From positions 10,044,001 to 10,108,000 of the forward strand of contig NZ_CP022098.1 of assembly GCF_002305875.1 (NCBI RefSeq): DNA of 64,000 bases. Reading direction: 5' to 3'. Shown here one piece after another: positions 9,416-20,379 of this stretch (its first letter is position 1; each line of letters begins with the position of its first letter). Both the position numbers and the translations under genes were made by a program. The notes beneath the pieces were generated by a model. The model was not told where the DNA came from, did not search any database, and saw only the letters and a program-made list of their open reading frames with translations. The stretch is from Cystobacter fuscus (GTDB lineage Bacteria; Myxococcota; Myxococcia; Myxococcales; Myxococcaceae).

Positions 9416-11017
9416 TCAGTCCCGCATGGGCAATTGGATGAGGAACCCAGTGCCCTCCTGGGGGGAGGAGGACACGCGGATGTTGCCACCATGTGAGCGC
9501 ACGATGGAATGCGCCGTGGACAACCCCAGGCCGGTGCCGCCCTGCCGGGTGCTGAAAAAAGGCTCGAAAATGCGCGAGAGGTGTGCCGGGGGAATGCGGC
9601 CCCCCGAGTCCCAGATGAGCAGCTCCGCCCAGGAGTCCTCGGGCCGCAGCGTCACGCGCACCACTCCCCCCTCCTCCGCCGCCTGGAAGGCATTGCGCAG
9701 CAGGTTGATGAGCACCTGCCGGAGCTGATCCGCGTCCACGAGAATGCGCAGGGGAAGCAGCGCCGTCTCCACGCGCACCTGACGGGCGAGCGGATCCGCG
9801 CGCAGCATGTCCACCGTCTCCGCCACCAACGCTCCCAGGTCCACCTCCTGCTTGAGTGGAGGCGGAGGGCGGGCGAAGCGCAGGAAGTCCTCCACCAGAT
9901 GGGAGAGCCGATCCGATTCGCGCAGGAGCACGTCCACGAGCCTCGCCGACAGCGGATCCCCGGAGGACTCCTGCACGAGCAACTGGGCCGAGCCGCGCAT
10001 GGCGGCCAGGGGATTGCGGATTTCGTGCGCGAGCTGGGCGGCCAGGGTGCCCAGCGCGGCCAGCCTGTCGGCGCGCCGCAGATCCTCCTCGGTACGGCGC
10101 AGCTCGGTCAGATCCTGGAAGACGATGAGCATGCCCTCGCTCCCGGTGTCACCCAGGCCCGTCACCGTCAACCCAAGCGTGCGCGCGCCCTCGCGCGTCT
10201 GCACGGACAGCTCCCGGCGGCGCACGTGGGCTTCCATTCCGAGCGCCCCCGGCAGGAGCGACTCCACGGGCAGGCCCGCCACCACCGCCGCCGCGTCCAG
10301 CCCCAGGATGGCGCTGGCGGCACGGTTGACGAAGGTGACGCGGCCCTCCGCGTCACACGTGATGAGGCCCGAGGGCATGCAGGTGAGGATCTGCTGCTGC
10401 AGGGTGCCCAGCTTCTTGAGGTCCGCCTCGCGCGCGGACAGCCGCCCACCCGTGGCCGAGAGCTGACGCGACAGATAGCCCGCGAGCACCGCGATGAGCA
10501 CGAGCGCGAGCAGGTTGCTGCCGATGAGGAAGGCGACCCGCTGCAGGCTCAAATCCCCCCCTCCCGTGGGAGACACCAGCCAGCGCGACCGTACCGCCAC
10601 CAGCAGCAACGAATAGGTGAGCGCGCTGGCGAGCGCGGCCAGGAGCGCGCCGCGGCCATCCAGCAGGATGCTCGCGCCGATGACGGCCAGCAGGTACAGG
10701 AAGGTGAAGGGACTGTCTCCCACGCCGGTGAGGAAGACGAGCACCGAGGCGATGAGCAGGTCGCCCACCACCTGTACCACCGCCGCCAGACGGTCCGCCC
10801 AGCCCCCTCGGAGCATGAGGCCGTAGACGAGCGTGAAGAGGTAGACGAGCCCGATGACCGCGAAGGACAGCATGTCGCCGTGGCTGGGCTCCTGCACGGG
10901 CTGCAGGAACACGCGGGCCGCGAAGGCCACGAGCGACAGACTGACGGCCACCGTGCGGAACACGGTGAGCCACGTCAGCCGGTTGCGCAGCGTGTGCGGC
11001 TGCGGCGAACCGGCCAA
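9416..11017 (-). CDS. pilS: PilS, sensor histidine kinase
   Basis: PilS is the membrane kinase controlling PilR. It has about six membrane segments (first 180 residues), a PAS domain (LTCMPSGLITCDAEGRV and on), the HisKA H-box LAHEIRNPLAAM and the HATPase N-box NLLRNAFQA with DSGGRIPP and GGTGLGLS. The start is uncertain: a TTG at 11017 lies 17 bases after the pilC stop and is the first start outside pilC. Starts further upstream (to 11104) would overlap pilC by up to 70 bases and add a Ser/Pro-rich tail. The gene order pilC-pilS-pilR is as expected. Confidence 0.88.
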   Translation of the reverse strand: MAGSPQPHTLRNRLTWLTVFRTVAVSLSLVAFAARVFLQPVQEPSHGDMLSFAVIGLVYLFTLVYGLMLRGGWADRLAAVVQVVGDLLIASVLVFLTGVGDSPFTFLYLLAVIGASILLDGRGALLAALASALTYSLLLVAVRSRWLVSPTGGGDLSLQRVAFLIGSNLLALVLIAVLAGYLSRQLSATGGRLSAREADLKKLGTLQQQILTCMPSGLITCDAEGRVTFVNRAASAILGLDAAAVVAGLPVESLLPGALGMEAHVRRRELSVQTREGARTLGLTVTGLGDTGSEGMLIVFQDLTELRRTEEDLRRADRLAALGTLAAQLAHEIRNPLAAMRGSAQLLVQESSGDPLSARLVDVLLRESDRLSHLVEDFLRFARPPPPLKQEVDLGALVAETVDMLRADPLARQVRVETALLPLRILVDADQLRQVLINLLRNAFQAAEEGGVVRVTLRPEDSWAELLIWDSGGRIPPAHLSRIFEPFFSTRQGGTGLGLSTAHSIVRSHGGNIRVSSSPQEGTGFLIQLPMRD

Positions 11018-11033
11018 CGACGAACGGCCGCTG

Positions 11034-12287
11034 TTACTTGACGGCACCGGCGATGGAGAAGATGGGCAGGTACATGGCGATGAGGAAGCCACCGACCACG
11101 CCACCCAGGAACACCATCATCAACGGTTCGATCATCGCCGTGAGGCCCGCGACCGCCGTGTCCACCTCGTCGTCGTAGAAGTCGGCGATCTTGTTGAGCA
11201 TGGTGTCCATGGCGCCCGTGGCCTCACCCACGCCGATCATCTGCACCACCATGGGCGGGAACACCTTCGTCTCCAGGAGCGGTCCCGCGATGTTCTTGCC
11301 CTCGGCGATCTTCCCGCGCACGAAGAAGATGGCCTCTTCCACGGACCGGTTACCGGCCGTCTTGGCGGTGACGTCCAGCGCATCCAGGATGGGCACACCC
11401 GAGGAGATCATCGTGCCCAGCGTGCGGGTGAAGCGCGCCACCGCCACCTTGCGGATGACGGGCCCGAAGATGGGGGCCATCAGGAACGCCCTGTCCAGCA
11501 GACGCCGCCCCTGGGGGTTGCGGTAGACGTAGCCGAAGATGACCGAGAAGGCGGCCAGGCCGGCGAACACCCAGAGCAGGTAGTTCTGGCACCACTCGGA
11601 CAGGTCCACCACGAACTGGGTGGGCGCGGGCAGCGCCTGACCGAAGTCCGCGAACATCTTCGCGAACACCGGCGTCACCTTGAGCATCAGCACCGCCGTC
11701 ACCGCGATGGCCACCAACACGACGATGACCGGGTAGGTCATCGCGCTCTTGACCTTGCGCTTGAGCTTCTCGTTCTTCTCGCGGTAGTTGGCGAGCCGGT
11801 TGAGGATGTTGTCGAGGATACCGCCCACCTCGCCCGCGGCGCACAGCTGCACGAAGAGTTCGTCGAAGACCTTGGGGTGGTCCGCCAGGGCGTCGGCGAA
11901 GGTGGAGCCCTGCTCCACCTTGTTCTTGATGGCGAACACGACCTTGCGGAAGGCCGGGTTGTCCATCTGCGTGCCGAGGATGTCGAGGCACTGCACGAGC
12001 GGCAGGCCGGCGTCGATCATCGTGGCGAACTGACGGGTGAAGATGAGGATGTCCTTGCCCGTCACCGCCGAACCGATGGTCAGGTTCAGGTCGGAGTCGA
12101 GCAGGCCCTTGCGGCGCACCTTGACCGGATTGAGGCCGAGCGACTTCAGACGGGCATTGACGGCCTCGATGTCCGAGGCCTCCATCTCGCCCTTCTTGGT
12201 CTCGCCAGACTTGGTCTTGGCTTCCCAGAGGAACTGGGCCGTGTTCTTCGATTTTTGGGGAGTGGACTTGGTCGCCGTTGCAGCCAT
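11034..12287 (-). CDS. pilC: PilC, inner-membrane platform protein
   Basis: PilC is the inner-membrane platform on which PilB and PilT act. The 417-residue product has an N-terminal Ala/Lys-rich tail (FLWEAKTKSGETKKGEMEA), two repeated cytoplasmic helical domains and three membrane segments (about residues 170-195, 225-245 and 380-400). The T2SF signature FTRQFATMIDAGLPL is repeated as FTRTLGTMISSGVPI. Length is typical. It lies 50 bases after pilT and directly upstream of pilS. Confidence 0.95.
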   Translation of the reverse strand: MAATATKSTPQKSKNTAQFLWEAKTKSGETKKGEMEASDIEAVNARLKSLGLNPVKVRRKGLLDSDLNLTIGSAVTGKDILIFTRQFATMIDAGLPLVQCLDILGTQMDNPAFRKVVFAIKNKVEQGSTFADALADHPKVFDELFVQLCAAGEVGGILDNILNRLANYREKNEKLKRKVKSAMTYPVIVVLVAIAVTAVLMLKVTPVFAKMFADFGQALPAPTQFVVDLSEWCQNYLLWVFAGLAAFSVIFGYVYRNPQGRRLLDRAFLMAPIFGPVIRKVAVARFTRTLGTMISSGVPILDALDVTAKTAGNRSVEEAIFFVRGKIAEGKNIAGPLLETKVFPPMVVQMIGVGEATGAMDTMLNKIADFYDDEVDTAVAGLTAMIEPLMMVFLGGVVGGFLIAMYLPIFSIAGAVK

Positions 12288-12337
12288 CAGGCCTCCGAGA
12301 GGGACAGCAGTCTATCCCACCGGTTGGAATTCACGAA

Positions 12338-13447
<1,110 letters not shown>

Positions 13448-13490
13448 GAAGACCGTCCTTCGGAGGTTTTGGGTAGGGGATGAGGCGAGG

Positions 13491-15194
<1,704 letters not shown>

Positions 15195-15230
15195 TCAAAA
15201 AGCCTCGAGCGTGGGGATGACAATCATGGG

Positions 15231-15282
15231 GTCCGCCGTGGAAGCGGCGGACACCAAAAGATGCGCGGGGTTACGGGCGCAT
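15231..15282 (-). promoter_or_regulatory. Two hairpins in the pilB leader
   Basis: An 8-bp perfect stem (GTCCGCCG with CGGCGGAC, 15231-15252) and a 6-bp stem (ATGCGC with GCGCAT, 15261-15282) lie in the predicted 92-base pilB leader. They could affect translation or message stability. No known riboswitch class was recognised. Confidence 0.4.
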
Positions 15283-15292
15283 GAGCCCCAAG

Positions 15293-15322
15293 ATTAAAGA
15301 GAGGGAGACGCGAACCTGTCAA
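15293..15322 (-). promoter_or_regulatory. Sigma-70-type promoter of pilBTCSR
   Basis: On the minus strand TTGACA (15322-15317) and TTTAAT (15298-15293) are separated by 18 bases: a full-consensus -35 and a 5/6 -10. Transcription would begin near 15286. It is the best sigma-70 match I found in the pil region and fits constitutive expression of the motor and regulator genes, in contrast to the sigma-54 promoter of pilA. Confidence 0.62.
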
Positions 15323-15377
15323 GGCGCCGTCCCTGGCTCCCTCGCCGACCAAGCCATTGAAAGCGCTCGGGAAACCT

Positions 15378-16304
15378 TCAGTCGGATGCCCGGGCGATCA
15401 CCACCCGGGCGGCCTCCACGTCCCGCTTGATTTGTCCCACGAGTTCGGCCACGGAACCGAAGCGGTGCTCGGGACGCAGCCGCTCGAGGAACTCCACCCG
15501 CAGCTCGCGGCCATAGAGGTCCGCGCTGTAGTCGAGCAGGTGCGCCTCGATCGTGACCTCGTTGATGCCGAAGGTGGGCTTGACACCGATGTTGGCCACG
15601 CCCGGCAGCCAGGGAGCCTGGAGGGCCTCGCGGAAGCGCACGCGGATGGCGTACACGCCGGCGGCCGGCCGCAGCTCGTTCTGGGTGTCCACGTTGGCGG
15701 TGGGAAAGCCGATGCCCCGGCCGCGCCCCTGGCCCCGCACGACCGTGCCCTCCAGGTCGAAGGGACGGCCGAGCAGGCGCTGCGCCGCGCTCACCCGGCC
15801 CTCGAGGATGTACTCGCGAATCTTGGAGGAGGAGGCCACGAGTCCATCCACCGTGACGGGCTCCACGCAGTGCACCTGGGCGCCCCGGGCCGCCGCGGCC
15901 TCGCGCAGGGTGTCCACGCTGCCCGCGCGCGCCGCCCCGTAGGTGAAGTCATGGCCCACCACGAGGTGGCGCGCGCCCAGCCCATCCAGCAGCGAGACCT
16001 CGAAGTCGCGCGGCGACAGGCGGGCGTACTCGCGCGTGAAGGGCTGCACCACCGCCGCGTCCAGCCCGAACGACTCGAAGAGCTCCAGCTTGCGCGGCAG
16101 GAGGGTGATGAGCTTGGGCGCCATCTCCGGCTGGAGCACCTTGCCCGGATGCGGCTGGAACGTCAGCGCGGCGACGAGCGCGCCGTGGCGCCGCGCCTCG
16201 GCGAAGAGCGCCTGGTGGCCCAGGTGCACGCCATCGAAGTTGCCCAGCGCGAGCGCACAACCCGAGAGCTCGCGCGCCTCCGTCACCCCGTGGAAGACCT
16301 TCAT
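15378..16304 (-). CDS. ribF: RibF, bifunctional riboflavin kinase / FAD synthetase
   Basis: RibF turns riboflavin into FMN and then FAD in the cytoplasm. The N-terminal nucleotidyltransferase domain has ALGNFDGVHLGHQALF, and the C-terminal kinase domain has GRPFDLEGTVVRGQG with GIGFPTANV. The ATG at 16304 gives 308 residues, a normal length. In-frame starts up to 17102 only add sequence antisense to trmB and are rejected. It is divergent from trmB. A TATATG hexamer 8 bases before the ATG suggests a very short or absent leader. Confidence 0.95.
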   Translation of the reverse strand: MKVFHGVTEARELSGCALALGNFDGVHLGHQALFAEARRHGALVAALTFQPHPGKVLQPEMAPKLITLLPRKLELFESFGLDAAVVQPFTREYARLSPRDFEVSLLDGLGARHLVVGHDFTYGAARAGSVDTLREAAAARGAQVHCVEPVTVDGLVASSSKIREYILEGRVSAAQRLLGRPFDLEGTVVRGQGRGRGIGFPTANVDTQNELRPAAGVYAIRVRFREALQAPWLPGVANIGVKPTFGINEVTIEAHLLDYSADLYGRELRVEFLERLRPEHRFGSVAELVGQIKRDVEAARVVIARASD

Positions 16305-16394
16305 GGAGCGCCCATATAGCGCCAAACCCGTCGCTTTGCCCTGGCCAGACCGCCCCGCCCCGTGCGAAGAGGCCCGGAGCCTCCCGCATCCTTC

Positions 16395-17015
16395 ATGGCC
16401 CGTCCTCCCCTGCTCCCCGACCCCGTGGGCCTGCACCTGGCCCGCCTCGACGCTCCCCCCGACTGGGACGCCGAGTTCGGCTTCCCCGGCCCCCTGGAAC
16501 TGGAAATCGGCTCCGGCGCGGGCGGCCACGCCCTCGAGTACTGCCGCCGCAACCCCGGAGCGCGCCTCGTCGCCTTCGAGTGGCGCAAGAAGTACGCGCG
16601 CGACACCCAGGACCGCGGCAACAAGCTGGGCCTGAAGAACCTGCGCGTGCTCGAGGCCGATGCCCGCGCCCACGTGCCTCGCCTGTTCGCCGCGGGCTCG
16701 CTCGACGCCATCCACCTGCAGTTCCCCGACCCCTGGTGGAAGCGCGCCCACTTCAAGCGCGCCGTCATCCAGCCCGACTTCGCCCGGCTGCTGCTCGACA
16801 AGCTCAAGCCCGGCGGCCTCTTCGACATGCGCACCGACGTGCAGGACCGCGCCATCGCCATGCTCTCCATCCTGGAGGAGGCCGGCTTCGTCAACCCGCT
16901 GGGCCAGGGCGTGTTCCACCCCTATGACCCGGAGGAAGTCCCCTCCACGCGCGAGCGGCGCTACCTGGCGAGCGGCGAGCCCGTCTACCGTGCCCGCCTG
17001 CGCAAGCCCGCCTGA
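16395..17015 (+). CDS. trmB: TrmB, tRNA (guanine-N7-)-methyltransferase
   Basis: TrmB methylates G46 of the tRNA variable loop using S-adenosylmethionine. The SAM-binding motif is LELEIGSGAGGHALEYCR, and the family-specific catalytic segment is LQFPDPWWKRAHFKRAVIQ. The C-terminal T-x-x-E recognition element appears as PSTRERRYL. The ATG at 16395 gives 206 residues. It is divergent from ribF, from which it is separated by 90 bases. Confidence 0.94.
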   Translation: MARPPLLPDPVGLHLARLDAPPDWDAEFGFPGPLELEIGSGAGGHALEYCRRNPGARLVAFEWRKKYARDTQDRGNKLGLKNLRVLEADARAHVPRLFAAGSLDAIHLQFPDPWWKRAHFKRAVIQPDFARLLLDKLKPGGLFDMRTDVQDRAIAMLSILEEAGFVNPLGQGVFHPYDPEEVPSTRERRYLASGEPVYRARLRKPA

Positions 17016-17095
17016 GTGCCCACACCCCCGGCACCCCCGACCGTGTCGTGCCGTGTGCGAGGAGGGCGCTTCCTCCCGCCCGGAGGGAGGACGGC

Positions 17096-17125
17096 TTGGC
17101 ATCCCCCCCTCGTTCGGGGAACAAT
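17096..17125 (+). promoter_or_regulatory. Possible promoter of the response regulator-diguanylate cyclase
   Basis: TTGGCA and AACAAT are separated by 18 bases, 50 bases before the start codon at 17175. They match sigma-70 elements at 5/6 and 4/6 positions. It is the only credible promoter in the 159-base gap after trmB. Confidence 0.35.
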
Positions 17126-17174
17126 CCCTTCCTCACGGCGGTCCGAAGAACTCCGAGGCACGAACGGCAGCGAC

Positions 17175-18248
17175 ATGGCGGACAGCGCGAAGAAGACGGC
17201 AGAAGCGGCACGCCGGGCCCCACCCCCCAACCCCCTGGCCGACCGCACCATCCTGATCGTCGACGATGATCCGGCCAACATCCAGCACGTGCGCGAGGGG
17301 CTCGCCGGCCCGGGCTACCGCTTCCGCGAGGCCCATGACGGCACCGAGGCCCTGCGCTCGCTGCGCGAGGCGCGGCCGGACCTCATCATCATGGACGTGG
17401 AGATGCCGCGGCTGGGTGGCGTCGAGGTGTGCCGCATCATCAAGGCCAACGGCGGCGAGGGGGGCTTCGGCTTCATTCCCGTCATCCTCGTGACGGCGCG
17501 GCAGGCGGCCGGCAAGGTGGAGGGGCTGGAGCTCGGCGCGGACGACTACCTCGTCAAACCCTTCGACATGCTGGAGCTGTCCGCGCGCGTGAAGTCCATG
17601 CTGCGGCTCAAGGTGCTGCAGGACGCCCTGGTGGAGAAGAACCGGGAGCTGGACTCCAAGAACCAGGCGCTGGACCGGGCCAACAAGGAGCTCGATCAGA
17701 AGCGCGAGGAGCTGCTGCGGCTCACGCGCGTGGACGGACTCACCGGCCTGTACAACCGGCGCTACTTCGAGGAGCGCCTGGGCGAGGAGTTCGCCCGCTC
17801 CGCGCGCTACCGCTCGCCCCTGTCGCTGGTGATGATGGACATCGATCACTTCAAGCGGCTCAACGACACCTACGGCCACCCCTTCGGCGACCAGGTGCTG
17901 CGCGCGGTGGCGCAGGCGGTGCGCGGCCGGCTGCGCGAGGTGGACTTCGTGGCGCGCTACGGAGGCGAGGAGTTCATCGCCCTGCTGCCCGAGACCGGTC
18001 CCAAGGAGGCCATGGGGGCGTGCGAGCGCATCCGCGAGGCCGTGGCCTCCGTGCGTCTGGAGTACCGGCCCCCGTCGGGAGACGCACTGGAGGTGCGCTG
18101 CACGGCCTCACTGGGTGTGGCCAGCGTGCCCTCCCCGACCCTGTTGGGCGCCGAGGATCTCAAGAAGCAGGCCGACACCTGCCTCTACGCCGCCAAGGCG
18201 GCCGGCCGCAATTGCGTTCGCCAGTACAAGGACACACCACCCGAGTGA
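17175..18248 (+). CDS. Response regulator with diguanylate cyclase (GGDEF) output, PleD-like
   Basis: The protein should make cyclic di-GMP when its receiver is phosphorylated. The receiver domain (about residues 27-145) has the acidic pocket IVDDD, phosphoacceptor Asp in LIIMDVEMPR and Lys in DDYLVKPFD. A coiled-coil linker (about 150-185) leads to a GGDEF domain with active-site GGEEF and the inhibitory I-site REVD five residues before it. Both are intact, so the enzyme is probably active and product-inhibited. The start ATGGCGGAC at 17175 was chosen because the 53 codons before it are proline-rich noise. The partner kinase is not in the window. Confidence 0.9.
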   Translation: MADSAKKTAEAARRAPPPNPLADRTILIVDDDPANIQHVREGLAGPGYRFREAHDGTEALRSLREARPDLIIMDVEMPRLGGVEVCRIIKANGGEGGFGFIPVILVTARQAAGKVEGLELGADDYLVKPFDMLELSARVKSMLRLKVLQDALVEKNRELDSKNQALDRANKELDQKREELLRLTRVDGLTGLYNRRYFEERLGEEFARSARYRSPLSLVMMDIDHFKRLNDTYGHPFGDQVLRAVAQAVRGRLREVDFVARYGGEEFIALLPETGPKEAMGACERIREAVASVRLEYRPPSGDALEVRCTASLGVASVPSPTLLGAEDLKKQADTCLYAAKAAGRNCVRQYKDTPPE

Positions 18249-18294
18249 CGCTGCCTCTTGGCGAGCGCGGCTCTTTGGCCTACATGACAAGACC

Positions 18295-18711
18295 ATGCGC
18301 CTGTTTTTCGTGATCTCCCTGCTCCTGCTGTCCGTGCTGCCCCTCGGGGGCTGCAACCGGCCCAGCTACGAGACACCGGTGCGCGCCTACCAGACGTTCC
18401 TCCGGGCCGTGCAGCGGGGAGATGGGAAAACCGCCTACTCCGCCCTCTCACAACCTACCCAGGAGGCCCTCAAGCAGAAGGCCCAGACGGTGGCCAACGC
18501 CTCCGCGGGCGCGGTGAAGGCGGACCCCGTCGCCTTCTTCTTCGCGAATGTCGCTCCTCCACCGGATGTTGCTGAAGTCACGCTCGCGGGCGAGACAGGC
18601 GACACGGCGCAGGTGAACGTGGTGTTCTCCCAGGTCCAGAGACAGGTCCGGATGGTCCGTGAGACGTCCGGATGGAAGATAGACCTTACGCAGTCCCTCC
18701 AGCAGCCGTGA
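18295..18711 (+). CDS. Small lipoprotein, DUF4878/nuclear-transport-factor-like fold possible
   Basis: The 138-residue product has a lipoprotein signal (MRLFFVISLLLLSVLPLGGC), so it is exported and lipid-anchored. The mature part begins with a helix pattern (PVRAYQTFLRAVQRGDGKTAYSAL) and ends with VRMVRETSGWKIDL. This layout resembles small NTF2-like/DUF4878 lipoproteins. Function is unknown. It follows the diguanylate cyclase by 46 bases on the same strand; co-transcription is likely but no functional link is evident. Confidence 0.75.
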   Translation: MRLFFVISLLLLSVLPLGGCNRPSYETPVRAYQTFLRAVQRGDGKTAYSALSQPTQEALKQKAQTVANASAGAVKADPVAFFFANVAPPPDVAEVTLAGETGDTAQVNVVFSQVQRQVRMVRETSGWKIDLTQSLQQP

Positions 18712-18757
18712 GGACAGGGACCCCCCAGGTCTCTCACGCATCAGGTAGCCTACGAAC

Positions 18758-19968
18758 GTGAACGATCGGAAGACACGGCGGGCAGTGCCCGCAGTCGAGG
18801 TCATCCGCCGCCCGGTGGCCAACCCCGGCACCGTCGCGCCCACCCCGACGCCCACGGCCTCGGTGACCCCCCGCCCCACTCCCCGCCCCACCGCGCCCTC
18901 GTCGACGTCTCCCACGCCCTCGGCGGGACCGGCCGTCAACGTGACGCCCCGGCCCATACCCCGGCCCTCGCCCACACCGAGTGCCCCCGCGGTCCCGACT
19001 CCCTCGGCCCCGGAGCCGGCCACCGCCAGCGCCCCCGGCCCAGCCCCACGCCCGTCTCGCCCCGGCCCGCTCCGGCGCCCTCGTCCGTCTCGCCCCGGCC
19101 CGCCTTCACCCCGAGCCGAGCACCCGGCGCGGGTGGACCGCCCGGTGCCCGGCCCGGCGGCTTCGCGCGACCCCGGACGCCTCGGCCCCCGCCCACCAAC
19201 GAGCAGATCCTCGCCCTGGCCGCCAAGGAGCACGTGCCCGCGCGCATCGCCAAGGGCGAGCTCGAGGGCAAGATGAAGTGCCGCATCTGGCGCAAGCTGC
19301 ACGCCGAGGAAGCCAAGCGCTTCGATCAGGTGTACGCGCTGATGGGCCAGAACCCGGGCCTGTCGCTCGCGGACGGCTTCGGCGTGCTGCAGAGCGGCCT
19401 GACGGTGGCCGAGTTCCTCGCGCGCAAGGAGCGCACCCAGCGCAAGGCCGCCGTGAAGACGGCCCGCGGCGAGGTGGATGACAGCTCCATCAGCGCCTTC
19501 ATCCAGGGACTCGTCGAGGCGAAGACGGAGATGGCCATGGTGCTCGGCGAGCGCACCGTGCTCGACACCGTGGCGAGCGTGGAGCCCATCTCCTTCGTGA
19601 TGGGCCGCAGCGGCCGGCAGGAGAAGCTCCAGGTCGTCATGATGACGCGCCGCTCGGACTGGGAGCAGCTCATGCCCCACCTGGAGCGCGACCCGAAGCT
19701 CACCCAGAAGCCCGCCAACGTCGCGCGCCAGCCCGACAAGCGCCCCTTCTCCGACCCCCGCCCCTTCCTCGCCCACCAGGGCCAGTCCGTGCGGCTGACG
19801 CTGCGCAACGGCATCCAGCTCGTCATGCCCCTGCGCGTGGTGGGCCGCTTCGACCTGCTGCTCGGCGAGGACGGACACGAGGTGTTCATTCCCCTGCACG
19901 CCCTGGTGCGCTTCTCGGCCGAGGACTCGCTGGACGACCCCGGCGCCGAGCCCGGCGAGAACACCTAG
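18758..19968 (+). CDS. Pro-rich protein with two Sm/Hfq-like segments; apparent -1 frameshift
   Basis: Not a family I can name. A GTG at 18758 opens a Thr/Pro/Ala-rich segment. Near 19040-19060 the sensible reading moves to the frame one base back, which stays open from 18712 to 19968 but has no start codon before 19234. A one-base loss, real or a sequencing error, in the C-rich linker best explains this. The rest holds a helical region (19201-19490) and two stretches resembling Sm folds. The first begins FIQGLVEAKTEM (19498 on). The second begins FLAHQGQSVRLTLRNGIQL and ends VFIPLHALVRF (19765-19917), comparable with Hfq VNGIKL and YKHAIST. RNA binding is inference only. The gene sits between a lipoprotein and a cupredoxin gene. 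Confidence 0.6.
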
Positions 19969-19983
19969 CCCCCAAGGAACCCG

Positions 19984-20376
19984 ATGCCGTTCTTCTCCAA
20001 GATCATCAAGCCCCTGCTCGCGCTCGCCCTGTCCGCGGCGGTCCTCGGCGCCGAGCAGGGTTGCACGAAGGACAACGCGCCCGCCGCTCCGGCGGCGAAG
20101 CCGGGTGAGCCGCGCACCATCGCCCTCACCATCACCGAGAAGGGCTACGAGCCCAGCCCCATCACCCTCCAGCAGGGCCAGCCGGTGAAGCTCGTGCTCA
20201 CGCGCACCACGGAGCAGACCTGCGCGACGGAGATCGTCCTCGACGAGTACAACATCAACACGCCCGTGCCCCTCAACCAGCCGGTGGAGGTGGCCTTCAC
20301 CCCCACGAAGACGGGCAAGCTCGTCTATGGCTGTGCGATGGGGAAGATGATCAGCGGCGTGTTCATGGTGGAGTGA
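19984..20376 (+). CDS. Cupredoxin-like exported protein
   Basis: The 130-residue product has an N-terminal signal (SKIIKPLLALALSAAVLGAEQGC), possibly a lipoprotein with EQGC as an imperfect lipobox. A cupredoxin_1-type beta sandwich follows: TIALTITEKGYEPSPITLQQ, TCATEIVLDEY and a C-terminal VYGCAMGKMISGVFMV. The CAMGKM segment supplies candidate Cys and Met copper ligands, but the usual His ligands are not visible. It may therefore bind copper weakly or serve in copper handling rather than electron transfer. It lies 15 bases after the Sm-like gene and is convergent with the DUF4153 gene. Confidence 0.78.
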   Translation: MPFFSKIIKPLLALALSAAVLGAEQGCTKDNAPAAPAAKPGEPRTIALTITEKGYEPSPITLQQGQPVKLVLTRTTEQTCATEIVLDEYNINTPVPLNQPVEVAFTPTKTGKLVYGCAMGKMISGVFMVE

Positions 20377-20379
20377 CGC

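Noticed and set aside
16305-17102. N-terminal extension of ribF
   Set aside because: Extra codons are antisense to trmB, and the RibF family begins at the ATG at 16304.
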